In this document: piece after piece, positions 1-13,469 of the stretch
Numbering within the stretch: position 1 is the first letter of the stretch
Layout of the letters: the number at the start of each line of letters is the position of its first letter
Notes under the pieces: model-generated
What the model was told of the DNA's origin: nothing
What the model saw: the letters and a program-made list of their open reading frames with translations, nothing else
Databases searched by the model: none
Made by a program: the position numbers and the translations under genes
DNA from: Lepidodermella squamata
Taxonomy: Eukaryota > Gastrotricha
DNA: 64,000 bases
Assembly: GCA_047495785.1 (NCBI GenBank)
Contig: JBLDXI010000003.1
Coordinates: forward strand, 4,402,001-4,466,000
Direction: 5' to 3'

Positions 1-1749
1 ATGTTAGGTCGGCAAGCAGGTTCCGTAGCCCAACACCTCAAGAGTAAATTATCAAAAAATTCTTTCGGACACAATAAATTTGGATCATCTTTGCAACGCC
101 TAGCAACGTAACTCGGCTGGCTTTGAATGGCATGTAAATCTTCCAATGATATTCGCCCGCCAGAATCGATGAACCGCCACATTTCAAAATTGTTCTTTTC
201 TGCAATAAAAATTGACTATAAAAAGATGCTCGAAATGAAATTAGATTGCGTTACTTTCATAAGGAATAGCTCCCAAACTCAGAACCTCGAAGCCCAGAAT
301 TCCGTAAGACCAGACGTCGCTTTTATTCGAGAATCTTTTGTGAATCAAAGCTTCCGGTGCGGTCCAGCGAACTGGAACACGCTTATCGGAATGCGACTCG
401 TAGGTGTTATTATGGTCTAGAACGGCTGACAATCCAAAATCGGCTATTTTCACCTCCAAACGGGAGCTGGGCGTCTCCTGGTGAACTAGGCAATTAGCAG
501 CCCGCAAATCACGATGGAGGACCTTTTCAGCTTCAAGGTAAGCCATTCCCATGCAAACTTGCTTCAAAATGTCGACGAAATGACGGAATGAAAAATAAAA
601 GCTGACTCCATTCGTCGCTAGTAAGGAATCAAGCAGAGACCCGAGATTCATAAACTCGGTAACGATAAGGAACGGCTCTCGATCGATGCAAACCCCGACT
701 AGTTTTACTAGATTTTCGTGCAACACTGATGACATCGTTGTGGCTTCGTCTAAAATCGCAGCTTGACACACGCCCTCGCCAGGCTTCAGTCGTTTCACTG
801 CAACATCAAGAGAGTTCCATTTCGCTTTGAAAACATCACCGAAATTTCCGCCCCCAATTTGACCAAGTAATTCAACTTCAGAGGCTGATATTGAGATATC
901 ATTTAGTTCAACTCGCCGACACTGCCTAGGATAAGCCATCGTGAGGCGAAGTTGCCCCGACTGTAACCCAAGGTCGTTTTCTACAATAAAAACGCTGGTT
1001 CTTGGGAGGAAAGCAATGTCGACCGAATGGTTTTACCACAATAAAACATTAGTAATGTATCCAAGTCTGGAAATATTTCATCCGAAACTGCACAGAGTCG
1101 GCCATCGGCCAGTACACGGATCTAAAATCCTTTCAACTTGACCTCTTGGAATACATTTTGCTAAAACAAGCGCTACCTTGATATGAGCCACCTTTCGCTC
1201 GCTTGTCCGTACTGACATCGCCAAGGTTTCTGAATCGCATCTGCACGGCCTCAAAATGAAGGTACCAAGTTGCACATCGGGTCTGAGCAACATTAATTCC
1301 GCATTTCGGCGATTAACGCTAAAAAATGCTCGATTTCCCGACAGTTCGTCGCTTTTCAGTCTGTCGAATTCAAGGTAACGATCAATCCGACTTGCAAAAT
1401 CTTCAGTTCTCCCCAAGGTCATGTAAAGAGAATCCTGATCATCGTTCACCGGTTGGAAAAAAGTTTCAAAATCATCACATGATGGGCTTGATAGGTAGCC
1501 ATTTTCGTCGAAGGCCGAAAATCTTTCCTCATTCTCCAGGACACTTCCGAGTTGGCTATCGGGATTGCGACGCCTCGTCGGTCGGCTGACTTTTGGCGGC
1601 GTCACATAGGGGTACTGGCCCCCACTGTAGTCGTACATATCGTTTGGCCGGGCGAGTTTTTGAGCACGCTTCTCCTTCAGCGGATTCAACGCGCGAACGA
1701 GAGCTCCAACGAAAGAACTCCGTTTTTTCTTCTTAATAACAGCGGACAT
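1..1749 (-). CDS. SH2-domain non-receptor tyrosine kinase, 3' end outside window
   Basis: Cytoplasmic tyrosine kinase read on the minus strand. The model has four exons, 1749-1177, 1121-985, 925-255 and 199-1, with 55-59 nt introns joined in phase. An N-terminal basic stretch (residues 5-35) and a tyrosine-containing linker precede an SH2 domain (FILR arginine pocket). The kinase domain follows with glycine loop GGGNFG, VAVK lysine, HRDLRAAN catalytic loop, DFG, an activation-loop tyrosine (NTYES) and VRWTAPEA. HRDLRAAN is typical of the Src group. The last exon reaches the lobe-C CW...RPN motif and runs off the window edge. There is no SH3 domain and no Gly2 myristoylation site, so it is not a canonical Src. 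The start follows a candidate spliced-leader acceptor (1765) by 15 nt. Missed 5' exons cannot be excluded. The third exon was placed by phase: a 59 nt intron (926-984) is the only solution that avoids a stop. Confidence 0.85.
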
Positions 1750-2554
1750 ATCATAAATAAGCTTCTAAAGCAATACACGCCGTTAAGGCGGCTCGGCTTC
1801 TTATCAGTATCAGAATTCCAAATCGCAGCATTTCTCGCGTAGGCGTGCGTTACTTAGTCATCTATAAACAAGTAAAACTCTTTGAAAATGAGAATATAAC
1901 AGCTTTTACTATTTGAATCCGCTTTTTTCGTCCAACAAATAACAACTTTTCCGTGTAACAAATGATAGAAATTCAATATTCGTTCAAATCATCTCTTTGT
2001 AATATAATATATATATTTATATTTATATTTAATTCATTGTATAAATTTTGAAAATGCACAAGGCAGTCTCTTCTTTCTCTCTCTCTCTGTTTTTTGCATT
2101 TTGTTAATGAAAAATGGCGAGTACTGTGGAAGCTTGAGTGAGAGCTGGGAATGCAAGTTCAGCTCAGTGAAATCAAAAGAAGCGCAGATGAAAACCCGCG
2201 AAAGAGTAGATAAGAAAAGTAGGTCAATCACAGCTGCCGACTGCTCCTTGGTCAAAGCGAAAAAACCGCATTGCATGCAAGGAGGGTCGACCAACAACAT
2301 GTGACTGCTACCTAAAACAGCGCTTTAGAAATAAAACAGCATAGATGAAGGGTTGAAGGAATACGACTTCTGAACGATACGACAATCGAGTTAAAGTTTG
2401 CACCGAGAAAGGGTCGATAATTTCTGATCATTGAACTGAAATTCAAGAAACAAGCTCAATCGTATACAGAGTACTAGCATTAGCATTTTCGATTTGATAG
2501 AAGTTATTGCAGCTCTTTCTTGCCTAAAAACTGGAATCTACGTGAGGGTTGGAG
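1750..2554. other. Intergenic, same-strand gap between KANK and the SH2 kinase
   Basis: Holds the 3' UTR side of the KANK gene and the leader of the kinase gene. An AT-rich run sits at 2005-2035 and a CT run near 2080-2095. Small reading frames here show no domain, codon or splice support. No RNA gene was recognised. Confidence 0.5.
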
Positions 2555-5500
2555 CTAGCAGCTGGTCGATTCAGTGGTTATGACGGTTTTCGAACGGCGG
2601 CCGAAGCGTGGCGTGATCACGGTCGGGGCGGAACCGCGCATCGGGGCCCGGGGCAGGATCCGGGAATTCGGCGAGACAGGCGATGATGAGATGACGGCGA
2701 CGGGAATCGACGAAGACGACGAGCCGCGTGCCACTGGAATGACTACTGAGCCTGCGCTTTCCTCCGCCTTGGATTCAGACTAAGATGAACAAAAAGGAGA
2801 ATTTTAGTACATTTAATTCGCAATATTGGAGAAATAAGGCAAAAGCGATGCAGGTAGAGGGAAGAGGAACCAAATTTAACAAGACGAGTTCAACATATAT
2901 ACCTGAATGCGCCTAGAAACTTCAAACGTGAGAAGAGCGATACTTTGAGCTGGGCTCGACTCGAAGGCGGCGGTATCAGCCCAGATGACGCGAAATTCTG
3001 TGTTAGTATGGGGTTGAAATCACGCATTTGTTAAGATTTTAAGCAGATGAGAGAAAATCCAGAAATTACTCAAAGCTCAAAGCAAACATAAGCTTGGAGA
3101 TATAGACCAAATGAATTAAAGACGTACCTTTGCCTTGGAGAAGCCCATTTTTGCTTGCAACAGCAGCGCTGCCTCTTTGCACTCCGAATTAATTGCTACT
3201 GTCAAAGCAGTGCTACCTTCCTATAAATTGGAAAAAAAATTCTTTAAGCAATTTTGTTTCCTTTTTATCAACTCACGATATCAACAAGGTTAGGGTCGAT
3301 GCGAGGATCCGCGAGCAACCGGCGCACAACGTCGACGTAACCATGTTCAGCCGCAGTCATTAAGGCAGTCGAGCCGTCCGCATCCTGGGCGTTCGGGTCG
3401 GCGCCACATGCCAGCAACAGGTCAACAACGGCGAGCCGACCGTGCGCCGACGAAAGCATGAGGGCAGTTTGCAGAGCGTGCGCCGATCGTGCGTCGACGT
3501 TTCCGGCGCGGAACAGCCGGGTCAACGCATCGCGCTGGTCCGGTGTCTGCGGCTCGGCGAGGCTGGCGAGCATTAAGGCGGAATAACCAGCGCGATTCAG
3601 CGCATCGACATTCCGTTCGACCGCCGGAACGTCGAGCAGCAAAGAAACGACCTGGAAATTGGCCTGCGAAACCGCGTAGTGCAGAGCTGTATTACCGTTG
3701 CCATCGCACAAGGTCGCGATTTTGTCGAGGAGAAGCGGCGACAATTTGCTGAAGGCGTTCATGTAATCTTCGACCTGCTGAGCGTCCGCCACCTTCTGAC
3801 TCGAGGCTGCAAACCAGGCGCCGGCAATTGTTGCTAGTATTGACTGGACCTCGTGGTCAGACATACGACTGGTGCCATCGAGGTGGCTAGCGTAGGCCTC
3901 GCACGCCCTTAGCACCGTTTCAGGTAGGGCGTAGACCTCGCCGGTACCCCGATTGCGACGCCGAGATGACGTCACAACTCGAGGGTATCCGTTGCCATCA
4001 ACGCGGTACGTCCCTTCATCGATCGACTCGTCCGAATCGCTGAGACCACGCCGCCTCCGATCGTTATCAGACGATGATTCCTCTTCGGTATCTTCGTCAG
4101 TTATAGCCGGACTGACAAGGGTCTCTTGCACACGATCGTTGAAAGAAATGCGCCGGCTCGAGCATGACGAACTGTGTTTTCCTGAGATCTCTTCCGAACT
4201 GCTCCAGCCGGTCGTCATCGTGTCGTGAAATGACAACTCAGGCCCAACCAGTTCAGAGAATGACTTCTTCAAGCACGACTTGAGAGGCCTATTCGGTGAG
4301 GATGGTAACGTGGTTGAAGAAGAGCGATAGCGAACAGCTGATTCGAGGAAGCCAATATCGCGTCCGGCCGGTTTGATGCCGATCACCTCGGCTGTAAGTT
4401 GCGGCCGGACCGGGCGAGATTCGGGGCGGGCTCGGTTCGAGCGTGGAATGTCTTCTTCCGAACCAGCCGGTGGTACGGACATGCGGCGGGGTACCTGTTC
4501 GGCCTCGAGCGGCTCCGACGGCGGGGCGACAACGGCGGCGGAAATTTGTTCAAATTGACGAATGCGAGACTCGATATCCACTTTCACTGTGTCTTGTTTC
4601 TTCGGGCGAGGAATAGCCGGTGCGAGTTGAGGCAACGGCCGTATTGGAACCGGCTGCGGGGCTGGTTCCGGTACCGGCGAAGTCGAAGATGAGGTCAGAG
4701 TTACAGGAATCGGCACTATTTGAGCCTGGATTTCCACAGACCGGCTCGGAGGTCTGGACTCAAATCTATAAGAAAAAAACAAATTTTATGATTGTTGGAG
4801 CATAAATGGACTGTAAATGAGATAAAACAAACACGCAGATATTATAGAAAATAAATACATACCGGAGGTCAGTAGTTGAAGTCGAGAGAGTGCGCTGTTC
4901 ATTCGGCTTCTTGCATGACGAGGCGAAATTTGAATCACTTGGCGATCGCGACCACAGCTGACGAAATTCAGTCCCATCATCCCGGCCCTCAGTACTAGTG
5001 CCAACGGTGTAAGTAATAGCTGGCTGAGTTGTGGTTTGTTTATGAGCCCGTTCGATTGATTCAGTGGCTGTTGATGTTGATATCGCAACAGCTCGATCAG
5101 TCCACGAGCCAGTTTCAGAGGTCTTTGGCCTCACCTGAGTCGCGTGGTTTTTAAACATGCCAGATGAACTTCGCCCGTCGGGTCCGCTTTGCTGGGTCTG
5201 ACACCCTGTATTCTCCACTTGCGGGGGTTTCGGTAGCTTGGGCGCATTAGCTGTGGCGAAAATGCCTAAATCAAGAGTGTCCACCTGACATTCGGCTGTT
5301 TTCACGTCCTTGGTCAGCGCCTCTTGGAGCCACTGTAAAACCTCTTCCTTATTAACAATTTGATGCTGGTAGATGGCGCGTAATATTGTCTCGAAACTGT
5401 TAGCAAAGTTAACACTGCACGTTTCTTTTTCGATATAATCCGGGTCGAGAGCCGCTTCTGTCGACATCTCGTACGTGATTGGTCGAACATCCGGCCACGG

Positions 5501-6795
5501 ATTGGCCGTGGTCCGGCTCGAGACTTCAGGCTGAGCCTGCACCGCAACCGAACAGTTGCTGCGAGGCCCTTCGTCGCCAACGCAGTGTTCAGCCGTGCCC
5601 CATTTCCGGTCGAATTGCGTTGAGACTGTGCACATTTTCGGCGGTTTGGGCAGAAGATCGGCCTGAAGACCGAATTCGCGGTAGCCACGGAAGAACGACG
5701 GTCCGGCCATGACCGAGGCGACGGCATGCGTTTTCAACCACGGCGCGTCCGAGTCATAGTTAGCACCAATAGAACGCAGCACGGGGTCGACGTAAGGCAG
5801 CCGGTCGACGCGATTGTTGCCGAAGCAGAAGTCCCGCTGGCGGGGAGCACCTTCCCCGCACCCAGTTGAGCGGAGCTCAGGCGGGTCGCGGTACAACAAG
5901 CCATTGACGTCGTTGTTACCGAAACCTGAGTTAACAACGGGCACCACGGCATAAGCACAGGCATCTCGCCGGTCGACCCACACGCAAGTTGTGGCATCTC
6001 GTTTCGGCACGACAATTTCAATTTCAGCCTATAAAATTGACAAAATATTAATATGATTGCAATAATTTTCCAGGAAGTTGTTACCTGACAGCCAGCATTG
6101 CGAAGGTATACTTCGTTGGTTTCTATGCCAACCGAGCACGTGTCAACAGGTGGTGGGGCAGGAGGTTTCATTTCGTAGGTAGCGTGTTCCGTGTGATGAA
6201 TGTTAACGACGTTTTCCTCTTCCTGCCGACTTTCATGCACCGTTCTGTACTTCTGCACAACCGGCAGCGACACGTCCGAGCTCCACTGATAATAATCGCC
6301 GATGTTTTGGTGGTCTTCTAGCGTCTCGGTAACAACGCGTTCGACGTGCATGTAAGCAATTTCGCCGTCGATTTCGAGCTCCGCCTCTTCTTCTTCACCC
6401 TCCTCGGCTGGGGCAGAGGCGTCGCCGCAACTGCCGAGCGGCGGGTCCCACGGCATGACAAGCCGGCTTTTAACTGTTCTCTGGTAAATCTGACCGTCCG
6501 GGGTGCGGTAGCTTTCGCAGAATCGCACGAAATCGCGGTCGATGTGATAGCCATAAGGGCAGCAGTTGCAGGTCTGCACCTGTTGCCCGTCGCCATTATG
6601 CAGCGAAGAGGATGATGACGAGTTCTGGAGGTTGCTTTTCATCAGCAACGAAGACGATCCAGACTTGCAGTTTTGGGTCGGCGCAGCTATTCGCACCTGG
6701 ACTGGCTGGAAGGTGGTGGTGACAGTAACGGGCTGCTGCTGCTGGGTCGCGCGCCCGCTCGGCGGCAGCGAGGCGTTGTTGCCTTCAACGACCAT
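2555..6795 (-). CDS. vab-19: KANK-family ankyrin repeat protein (VAB-19-like)
   Basis: Scaffold of cell-matrix attachment sites. KANK proteins bind talin through the KN motif, and VAB-19 organises epidermal attachment in C. elegans. Exons are 6795-6085, 6028-4863, 4765-3277, 3220-3128 and 2779-2555, giving about 1227 aa, within the family range. A cysteine-rich KN-type motif (CCPYGYHIDRDFVRF) lies at residues 79-93. A long low-complexity Ser/Thr/Pro-rich middle follows, then five ankyrin repeats at about 980-1150. These include GNTALHYA, QTALMLSSAHG, GSTALMTAAEHG and GSTALTVAI units. A basic Ser/Pro-rich tail ends at TAG 2555-2557. All five exons join in phase. A possible extra exon at about 2903-2996 would shift frame to an early stop and is left out. 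Upstream non-coding exons are possible. Symbol assigned by similarity only. Confidence 0.88.
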
Positions 6796-8295
6796 GCAGC
6801 CGTGGTAAGAGCGCGCTTTTCAAAGTGTACACGCCCTACAAATCAAGTAGAAAAGAAGTTTAATTAAAAATTTGTAAAGCTTCCACTCAATGGGCCTCTT
6901 GTTATATTTATGCTATGAGAGTATCAAGGCTGCGGCGGCGGCGGGCGTATACCTACTACAAAGCGCGCGACGTTGACTCGGAATATTTCCGAGATAAGAC
7001 ACGCGACGCCATGTCGCAAGGTGCACACAAAGGCCAATTCAGCTCAGATTTATTACACACCCACCCAATGGTATATTAATAGCAACGCAATGTGAGGGGG
7101 CGCGGTGAGAACTGCCAGTTGAGAAGCTAGTCCGGGAAATTAACAGTAAATCTTGACAAAATTATAACATCACAATCAAACACTCACGGTGAGTGTTTCA
7201 ATTAAACATATAATTCAAGATAATAGGTAATTTAGTTACTTCCTAGAAGAGGCGCGAAGAGGCAAAAGATAATGAAAGATAACGAGAGATAACTGCTCAT
7301 AAAAAATAGTTCAATCCAACAATGCAATAAGTCCAGCAAAATAGCATTCCTATCTGTTTTATTCCAACCATTGTTATAAGCATGTCTAAAGCTCTGCTTC
7401 AAGGTACGTGAATCACAAATGATTGTCACCTCACGCAAATAAAATATTCTAGGAAACTTGAAAAATAGGTAAAGTCCAAAGATATGACTAATGACCTTCG
7501 GAATCTACAAATAAGGTCAATAATCCTAAATTATGAGCTACCTCCTAGGCATTAGAAATTCGGTCGATCTCCGTACTGCAGCTTCAAGGAAATAGTTTCT
7601 ATCCTGGAATATCATGAGTCATCATATCTAAAATATTACGGAAAGTGTTTGCAAAGTTGTGAGCAGAATGCCGAGAAATGACTGTGACATGTGCAGAAGT
7701 TGAAAAGGGCAGAGGAAATGAGCGATTGCTCAATTGCTAAGCATCAGCTATTCATCAACAGATCATTAATCTTCTGGTAAATAAAAGCGCGATATAGCGC
7801 GATAAGGTTGTATTATCGCGTTAAGTGGTCGGAAATTAGCGCGTAAATTGGACGAAAATTCTACTTGGACAAACACCGGGTAGGTATACATTGGTAGAGG
7901 CAGGTATACGCGAGAGATGGCCAGGCGAAAGACGACATACGAAAGAGACGTCATCTCTTCCGGAACACGGTGTCTCTTGTTCGCGCGCGAGCGAGAGAAC
8001 CAGCCCGAAGCACGGCGCACAGTGTCAACATGCGCGATGTTACGCCGGCGACTCTTTTGCTGGTTGTTGGTTGTTAAACAAGTACGCGCATAATAACAAT
8101 ATTAATAACAATAATATTCTCGTCGCCGTTGCAGTCGTCGCTGTCGTCGTGCTCTGGCTGGCCTAGCACCAGAGAGCAGCAAGAGAGAGAGAGACAACCC
8201 AAAGCGAACATCGCAACGCGGCACAAACACGTCACAGGCCACGCCGATAGTCTGTTCATTTTTGCGCAGTTGCCAACAAATACACGGCACGTACG

Positions 8296-8319
8296 CCAGC
8301 CAGCCAGCCAGCCAGCCAG
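8296..8319. repeat. (CCAG)6 microsatellite
   Basis: Six perfect tandem copies of CCAG inside the CpG-rich part of the large intergenic region. The unit is not a multiple of three and there is no sign that it is translated. Confidence 0.9.
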
Positions 8320-9152
8320 CCTGCCAGGCCGGCCTTGAGCGCGCGCGCGGGTCAGATGCTGCTGACACACAAACGCGGCGCGCATCTCGCGCTAATGTGC
8401 CGCTCTTACCTGCCCATCTCTCTCTCTCTCATTCGCTCGCGGCTCATCGCAAGAAATTCGGGGCGGAAACGTGCCAAAATAACACGGCCCGATACCAGCG
8501 AGGCATTAGCACGCTCTCACCTGCGATGCGTGGCCCCTAACACGCTACATGACGAAAAAACACACGCGTATTTGCAGAAACTCGGCTGAGGAAAGGCGGG
8601 GTCAGCGCTAAAAAATATTGAACAAACAATGGCGCGACGACTAATGACAAAACAATTTGCATGTAGTACAAGCAAAGACCGGATCATCGCCGCTATTAGC
8701 CTCCTCTTCATCACATCTAGACATGAGGACAAACAGGTAGCTGCTAACGCGCTACTTTATCGTGTGAGCGACAATGTGAAACATCAAACCCGTTTTTCGC
8801 ACGCAAAAAAACGCGATGACTAGGCCTGACACGAATATGCGGCTCGTGCGTATTTTGGGCTCCATCTCCTCCTCCTCCTTATAATTCTCCTAGCCACAAT
8901 AAATAATCTATATGACTCTCGATGCGTACATGCAGTTTAAAAAGAGCTAAACAATGCTATAACACTCGTGGCACGTCGCGTAGTTATTACTACAGCATAA
9001 AATAATGACAACAGTAGTAATAATCTTGGCGAATTTTGCTTGGTGGGGTAAGGGCTGAAGAGCGCGCGCGCTAAGATGCCGCCAAATACAAAGCGCAGTT
9101 TCGGCGACATAGCCGCGCTTCGTCATCTTTTTCTTCTTCGGACAGCCGCGGC

Positions 9153-9172
9153 GCTGCTGCTGCTGCTGCTGC
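9153..9172. repeat. (GCT)n microsatellite
   Basis: Between six and seven GCT units in a non-coding, GC-rich stretch. A short minus-strand frame reads it as poly-Ala but has no other coding support. Confidence 0.85.
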
Positions 9173-11111
9173 GGCTGCGAATACTAACGTGAGCGAACTA
9201 ACACGAACGCGCAGGCGCCATTTGGAGTCATTTACGAGCCCACAACAACACACATAGTTTAGCAATCTACACGTCGTAGGTATTACGAGAACATAATGTA
9301 GTATAATATTCGTATATCTGAAGAAGAATTATACGTACTAGCGGGTTTTAATTGAATCCACCAACTTTTTTCTATTAGCCATTGTATCACACACGTACAC
9401 ACACCGCAAGTTGGCGCCTCTTGCAACAGTATTATTAATATTTGGCGCTGCTGCTGCCGACGACGACCAGCTCACCAAGACGCGATACATTAGGTGATAT
9501 TACACTGCGCGACTTGGCGTGTTGACAATTTAACGAGCGAGTAGAAGAAGAAGAAAAAGAGTCGTAAACTTTACGCCAGTGTATTTTCTTGTGTCGAACT
9601 CCACGTTTATAACTCCGGCTCGCGCTCTCTCAGTCGCAAATACGAGCTCACTTTATTACAAACAACAATAAACATTCATATATGCAAATACGAGATATGG
9701 ATATTATAATAAACAGCCTTCTATTGCTCGCGTGCCGCGCCACTTGTTGGATAAAAAGTGTTCACACTGGCCGCCATTGCACGAAACCGCTAGTGGTCAG
9801 TAAACTCGTGTATGGTGTAGATTTTAAATGAAAAACGATGCAGTCATTTAATCTCAATCACAAGATCATAATCTCGAGCAAAAAAAAACAAACGTACCGT
9901 TAATGCGACGCTCCATGGGTCGTGGCAAATATCCCATTTTTTTACATAAAAATTAAATTAAAATGCTGAACCTACATCAATAGAGCACATCAAATTTATG
10001 GCAGTGTCAAATATTGACCTGATCTATCATGTCAAAAAGTATGCATTAACTACGCTCAGTGACTTGCTTATTACTATTGACGGCATCATAAAAAATTGAT
10101 TGCAGAGTCTTTTCTACTACATGGGACATACTAATGTTTGTAAATAATAGTGATGTTCTGACTATTAGTTTAATCATATGACAAATAGACTAACAAAAAT
10201 TATAAATCCCGTGCGAACTTAAGGTTAGCGAAGGTACGATATCCAGCAAACCATATCAGCAAATGCTCATCACAAATTTCCTTGCCAAACTTGCCTGGAA
10301 AAATTATTTAAAAACAATTAGGTAAATAGGAAACACGCCGCAATATAGCCTGCCTAAACGTAATTATGCCTTGGGTTGATGGAGCGACACTAAGCGGCCC
10401 CGAAGTGAATTATAGACCAATGAACTAAGAATAGATCGATGCATGAAAACAAAGTTGATCCCGGACGCGGTTGCTCAGTTATTCGACCCTGAAGTTGAAC
10501 AATATAATACAATACGAACTTTCGAATCCCGCAATTTTTCGATACCAACTGCTGTTCGAATGTTCATTTCAGCCACAAGCTTCGTTTTGATCCTGTTTAG
10601 GAACATTTGCAGTAAAGATATAAATTACTTTAGCTTGATAACAGTCAGTCTATTCCCAAGAAATGGGCGAAACAGACCGTCAAGGACTTAACAGAAAGAG
10701 GGAATCGTGAAGACATAAAAGACTCAGTCGGCGATTTTGACACCAAGTTGCCTTTTCTGTCAAATAAATTATTTGCTTAGTAATTAGTAAAGAATTTTTA
10801 TGTCTCTTCAGACGACTGCGAAGATTGGATTAATGCCGAAAACATTTTCGGGTCTCTTTTTCGGTTTCATTTCAATGCTGGTAACACCAGAATTTCCAAA
10901 GCAATAATTTGCTGACCTATACTGGACGTCCGTAGATTTGGTTAGAAAATAATAACTAATACTTTTCAAAGCCAAATCTCTTCCAGTATTGGAATATAAT
11001 TTACTCAACTTCATAGTTATTTCTTTCCTAGCTCCTTGTGAGTGTTCAGCAACATAACATCTTGCTCTGCATCAGATAATACGGCTCAATCGATTAGAAA
11101 AGTTGCATATA

Positions 11112-11260
11112 TACCGTATTTGTTCGAGTTGTTTTAGTAGCCCGGGCTACTAAAATTTTTAGTTTTTATGTTTTCGAACCGACTTTACTCCTCAACCCTG
11201 GGCTCCTATTAGGGATGGGCGATTATTAGTGGATGGGCTACTATTGGATAAAATACGGTA
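11112..11260. mobile_element. MITE-like element with 10 bp terminal inverted repeats
   Basis: TACCGTATTT at 11112-11121 is matched by its reverse complement at 11251-11260, giving a 149 bp unit without coding capacity. If TA is taken as target duplication, the termini CCGTATTT/AAATACGG fit a Tc1/mariner-type non-autonomous element. The interior contains the partly palindromic stretch around GTAGCCCGGGCTAC. The class is inference from the ends alone. Confidence 0.55.
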
Positions 11261-13469
11261 AACACTATTATAACAATTTCTTATTGACGATTCATGTAAA
11301 TCAGTACGCGTCAGGTCGCGATCATTTTAGACTTTAAGAAAATCTATTTTGTGAACAGTCGCGGTAGTCGATTTAACTTAAAATCAAAATGGCGTTTTGG
11401 CCGATGAGAGGATTAGAACGAAATTGTAAGAATTCTTGTGCAAAGAATTGTTGCCTCACGTACCAAGGTATATAAGCACAAAATTTTCAATACGGTCCCA
11501 TTATAGCAACGAAAGAAGTGGCTGTAATACAAGAAACCCCCCGGGATCGCCACGAGCGCCAGGATGTTACTGCGCCTCGTGCCCTTAACCCTTATGGCAT
11601 CCTCATGTTCGGAAACCAACTTTCTGGTGAATTGCACAAGGAAAAAGGTTACTGCCAACGACCAAAGCAGTATCGTATCGCCGCCTCCATGATGCCGAAA
11701 TGTGCAATGTCGATTCGATTAATAACAGTTGATAGAATTTCACAGGCTGTTATTTAGCAATCCACTTGATTCCAAGACCCATTGAGCATATTTAATTCGC
11801 TGACCGGGACAGCGTTGCTGGCGATAAATTTAGCGGGATATTTTGAAGCGTTTCAAATAATAGAAGGCTAAGAAACTCATGTTTTATTACGAAGACACAT
11901 ATGGCAGATACTTCCTAACTGCTTGCCTTATGACACATAAAGTTGAGAACTAAGAATAGCTATTTATTTCAGTTTATTGTATTGATATAGAGGTGCTAGT
12001 GAGCTAGTGAACTTGTGTGCTACTTGCTAGTGGTAGTGCAAAATTCGGCATGAGTCCTCAACTATGTAACGATAGAACAATGTCATTAAACAAAGATTAA
12101 ACAAAGTTAAGTTTGTTAAACAGTTCGATGAGTCCACGCGTAACAATTACGCACACGCCGACGAATACGCTGTACGCCGCTGACGTCAATTGATTTGAAT
12201 TTGTATACGTCAATCAGATACGGTACACATGTTAGATAGTGGTCGCGATTTAGTCTGTCCAGAAAAAATAGAAGAAAAACCTTCAGCAAAAGCTCGCTGC
12301 TCTCACGAATGGCTGATTTTGGGAATAGCCCAATAGAATTCGATAATTAAAGCAATATGGGGGAAATTTCAAGTTTGCTGCCAGCAAGCTATGCAGATTC
12401 TACACTCCTCAATGAGTAATGTGTAACAACGACGTTGAAGCGGCCAAGATTTGCAATACAATTAGTTAGAGATTTGTGCTTTTTACGGTGGCAAGCTTTA
12501 CGTTTAGCTAGGCGTGCTTTTATGGTAGATGTGGGGTTTTCTAACAGTTAACCCGTGTTAAAGACATGTCTCAGTCCAGAGAGATTTCGAAAAAATTCGA
12601 AAAATCGTGATGGTCCTGATGCATATTTGCCCGCCAAATTTTATTTAAAGTTTTTCACGCACAAATTATTTTACATGTTAGAAAATTAATAAAATACAAT
12701 TTTTATTATTTTTTGATGTTGGTTATATTAGAAATGCAAAATTGTGCTGAAGAAGAGGGGGTGACTGTATAAGAATCGTCTGGGGGTTGATCGAGCGTCC
12801 CGTTCCGATGTCCTCGAACACCGCGTCACATAGAGCTGGGGTTCGTGGGATCTTGGTTGTCTATGTTTCACGTTTCGTCGCTATTTTTAGTCAGGTGTAT
12901 GGAGTTGATGGTGTTGATATTTCCAAGGCTCCTTAGCCCTTGGGTGTTAGGTGACATGTTTGCACAGTCTTTCGCGGTTTGCGGCCGATTATTGTATGGA
13001 AAAGCTGAAAGATGAGTGATGAACGAGTCGACCGAGCTCTGTATTTTCTTTCGAACTAACCATCATGAATATCCAATTGTCGGAATTTCAGTGATCGCCG
13101 GGGGATTGCTACGTGGATAGCCTATTGCTATTTAGTCACTCACGGTCGGGGAGTAATTCCCCTTCTATTTAGACTGAGACTGATATTGGATTTTGGAATA
13201 AACATACTACATACTCAGGTTAAATATGCGCTTAGCAGTATTCTTCTTGAAGAACTGCCATTGTTCCCAATTAAAAGTGAGCGAACACTATCCATATGCC
13301 ACTCTTTATCTAGGATATCTCCCGATACTATTTCCTTTTCTCAAATAGATATTTACATTAGAGTAGCGCCATGTATTACGCTTTGTAGTAGTCATAAATC
13401 GTCGCAGTTTGTTCTTTTAAAGGTATTGTCGTTTTAGATGTTTTAATAGATTCATGTCAATCGCCATAT

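Larger units (their letters stand above)
6796..13469. other. 6.7 kb non-coding region between divergent genes
   Basis: Lies between KANK (minus) and the unknown membrane-protein gene (plus), so it should contain both promoters. The 7.9-9.8 kb part is CpG-rich with short CG, CT, GA and GCT runs. Later parts are AT-rich. Reading frames here are short or low complexity, with no recognisable domains. One MITE-like inverted-repeat element and two microsatellites are listed separately. No tRNA or spliced-leader RNA was recognised. Confidence 0.5.

Noticed and set aside
961-984. 24 nt intron joining SH2 and kinase exons at the TTACAG acceptor
   Set aside because: Too short and out of phase; the 59 nt intron 926-984 restores frame and has normal splice signals.
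8074-8585. Several overlapping Arg/Ala/Ser-rich frames
   Set aside because: Low-complexity translations of CpG-rich repeats on both strands; no consistent coding signal.
12750-13130. Possible small nuclear or spliced-leader RNA
   Set aside because: An Sm-like ATTTTTAG and a short hairpin occur, but no donor-bearing leader or known RNA core could be recognised.
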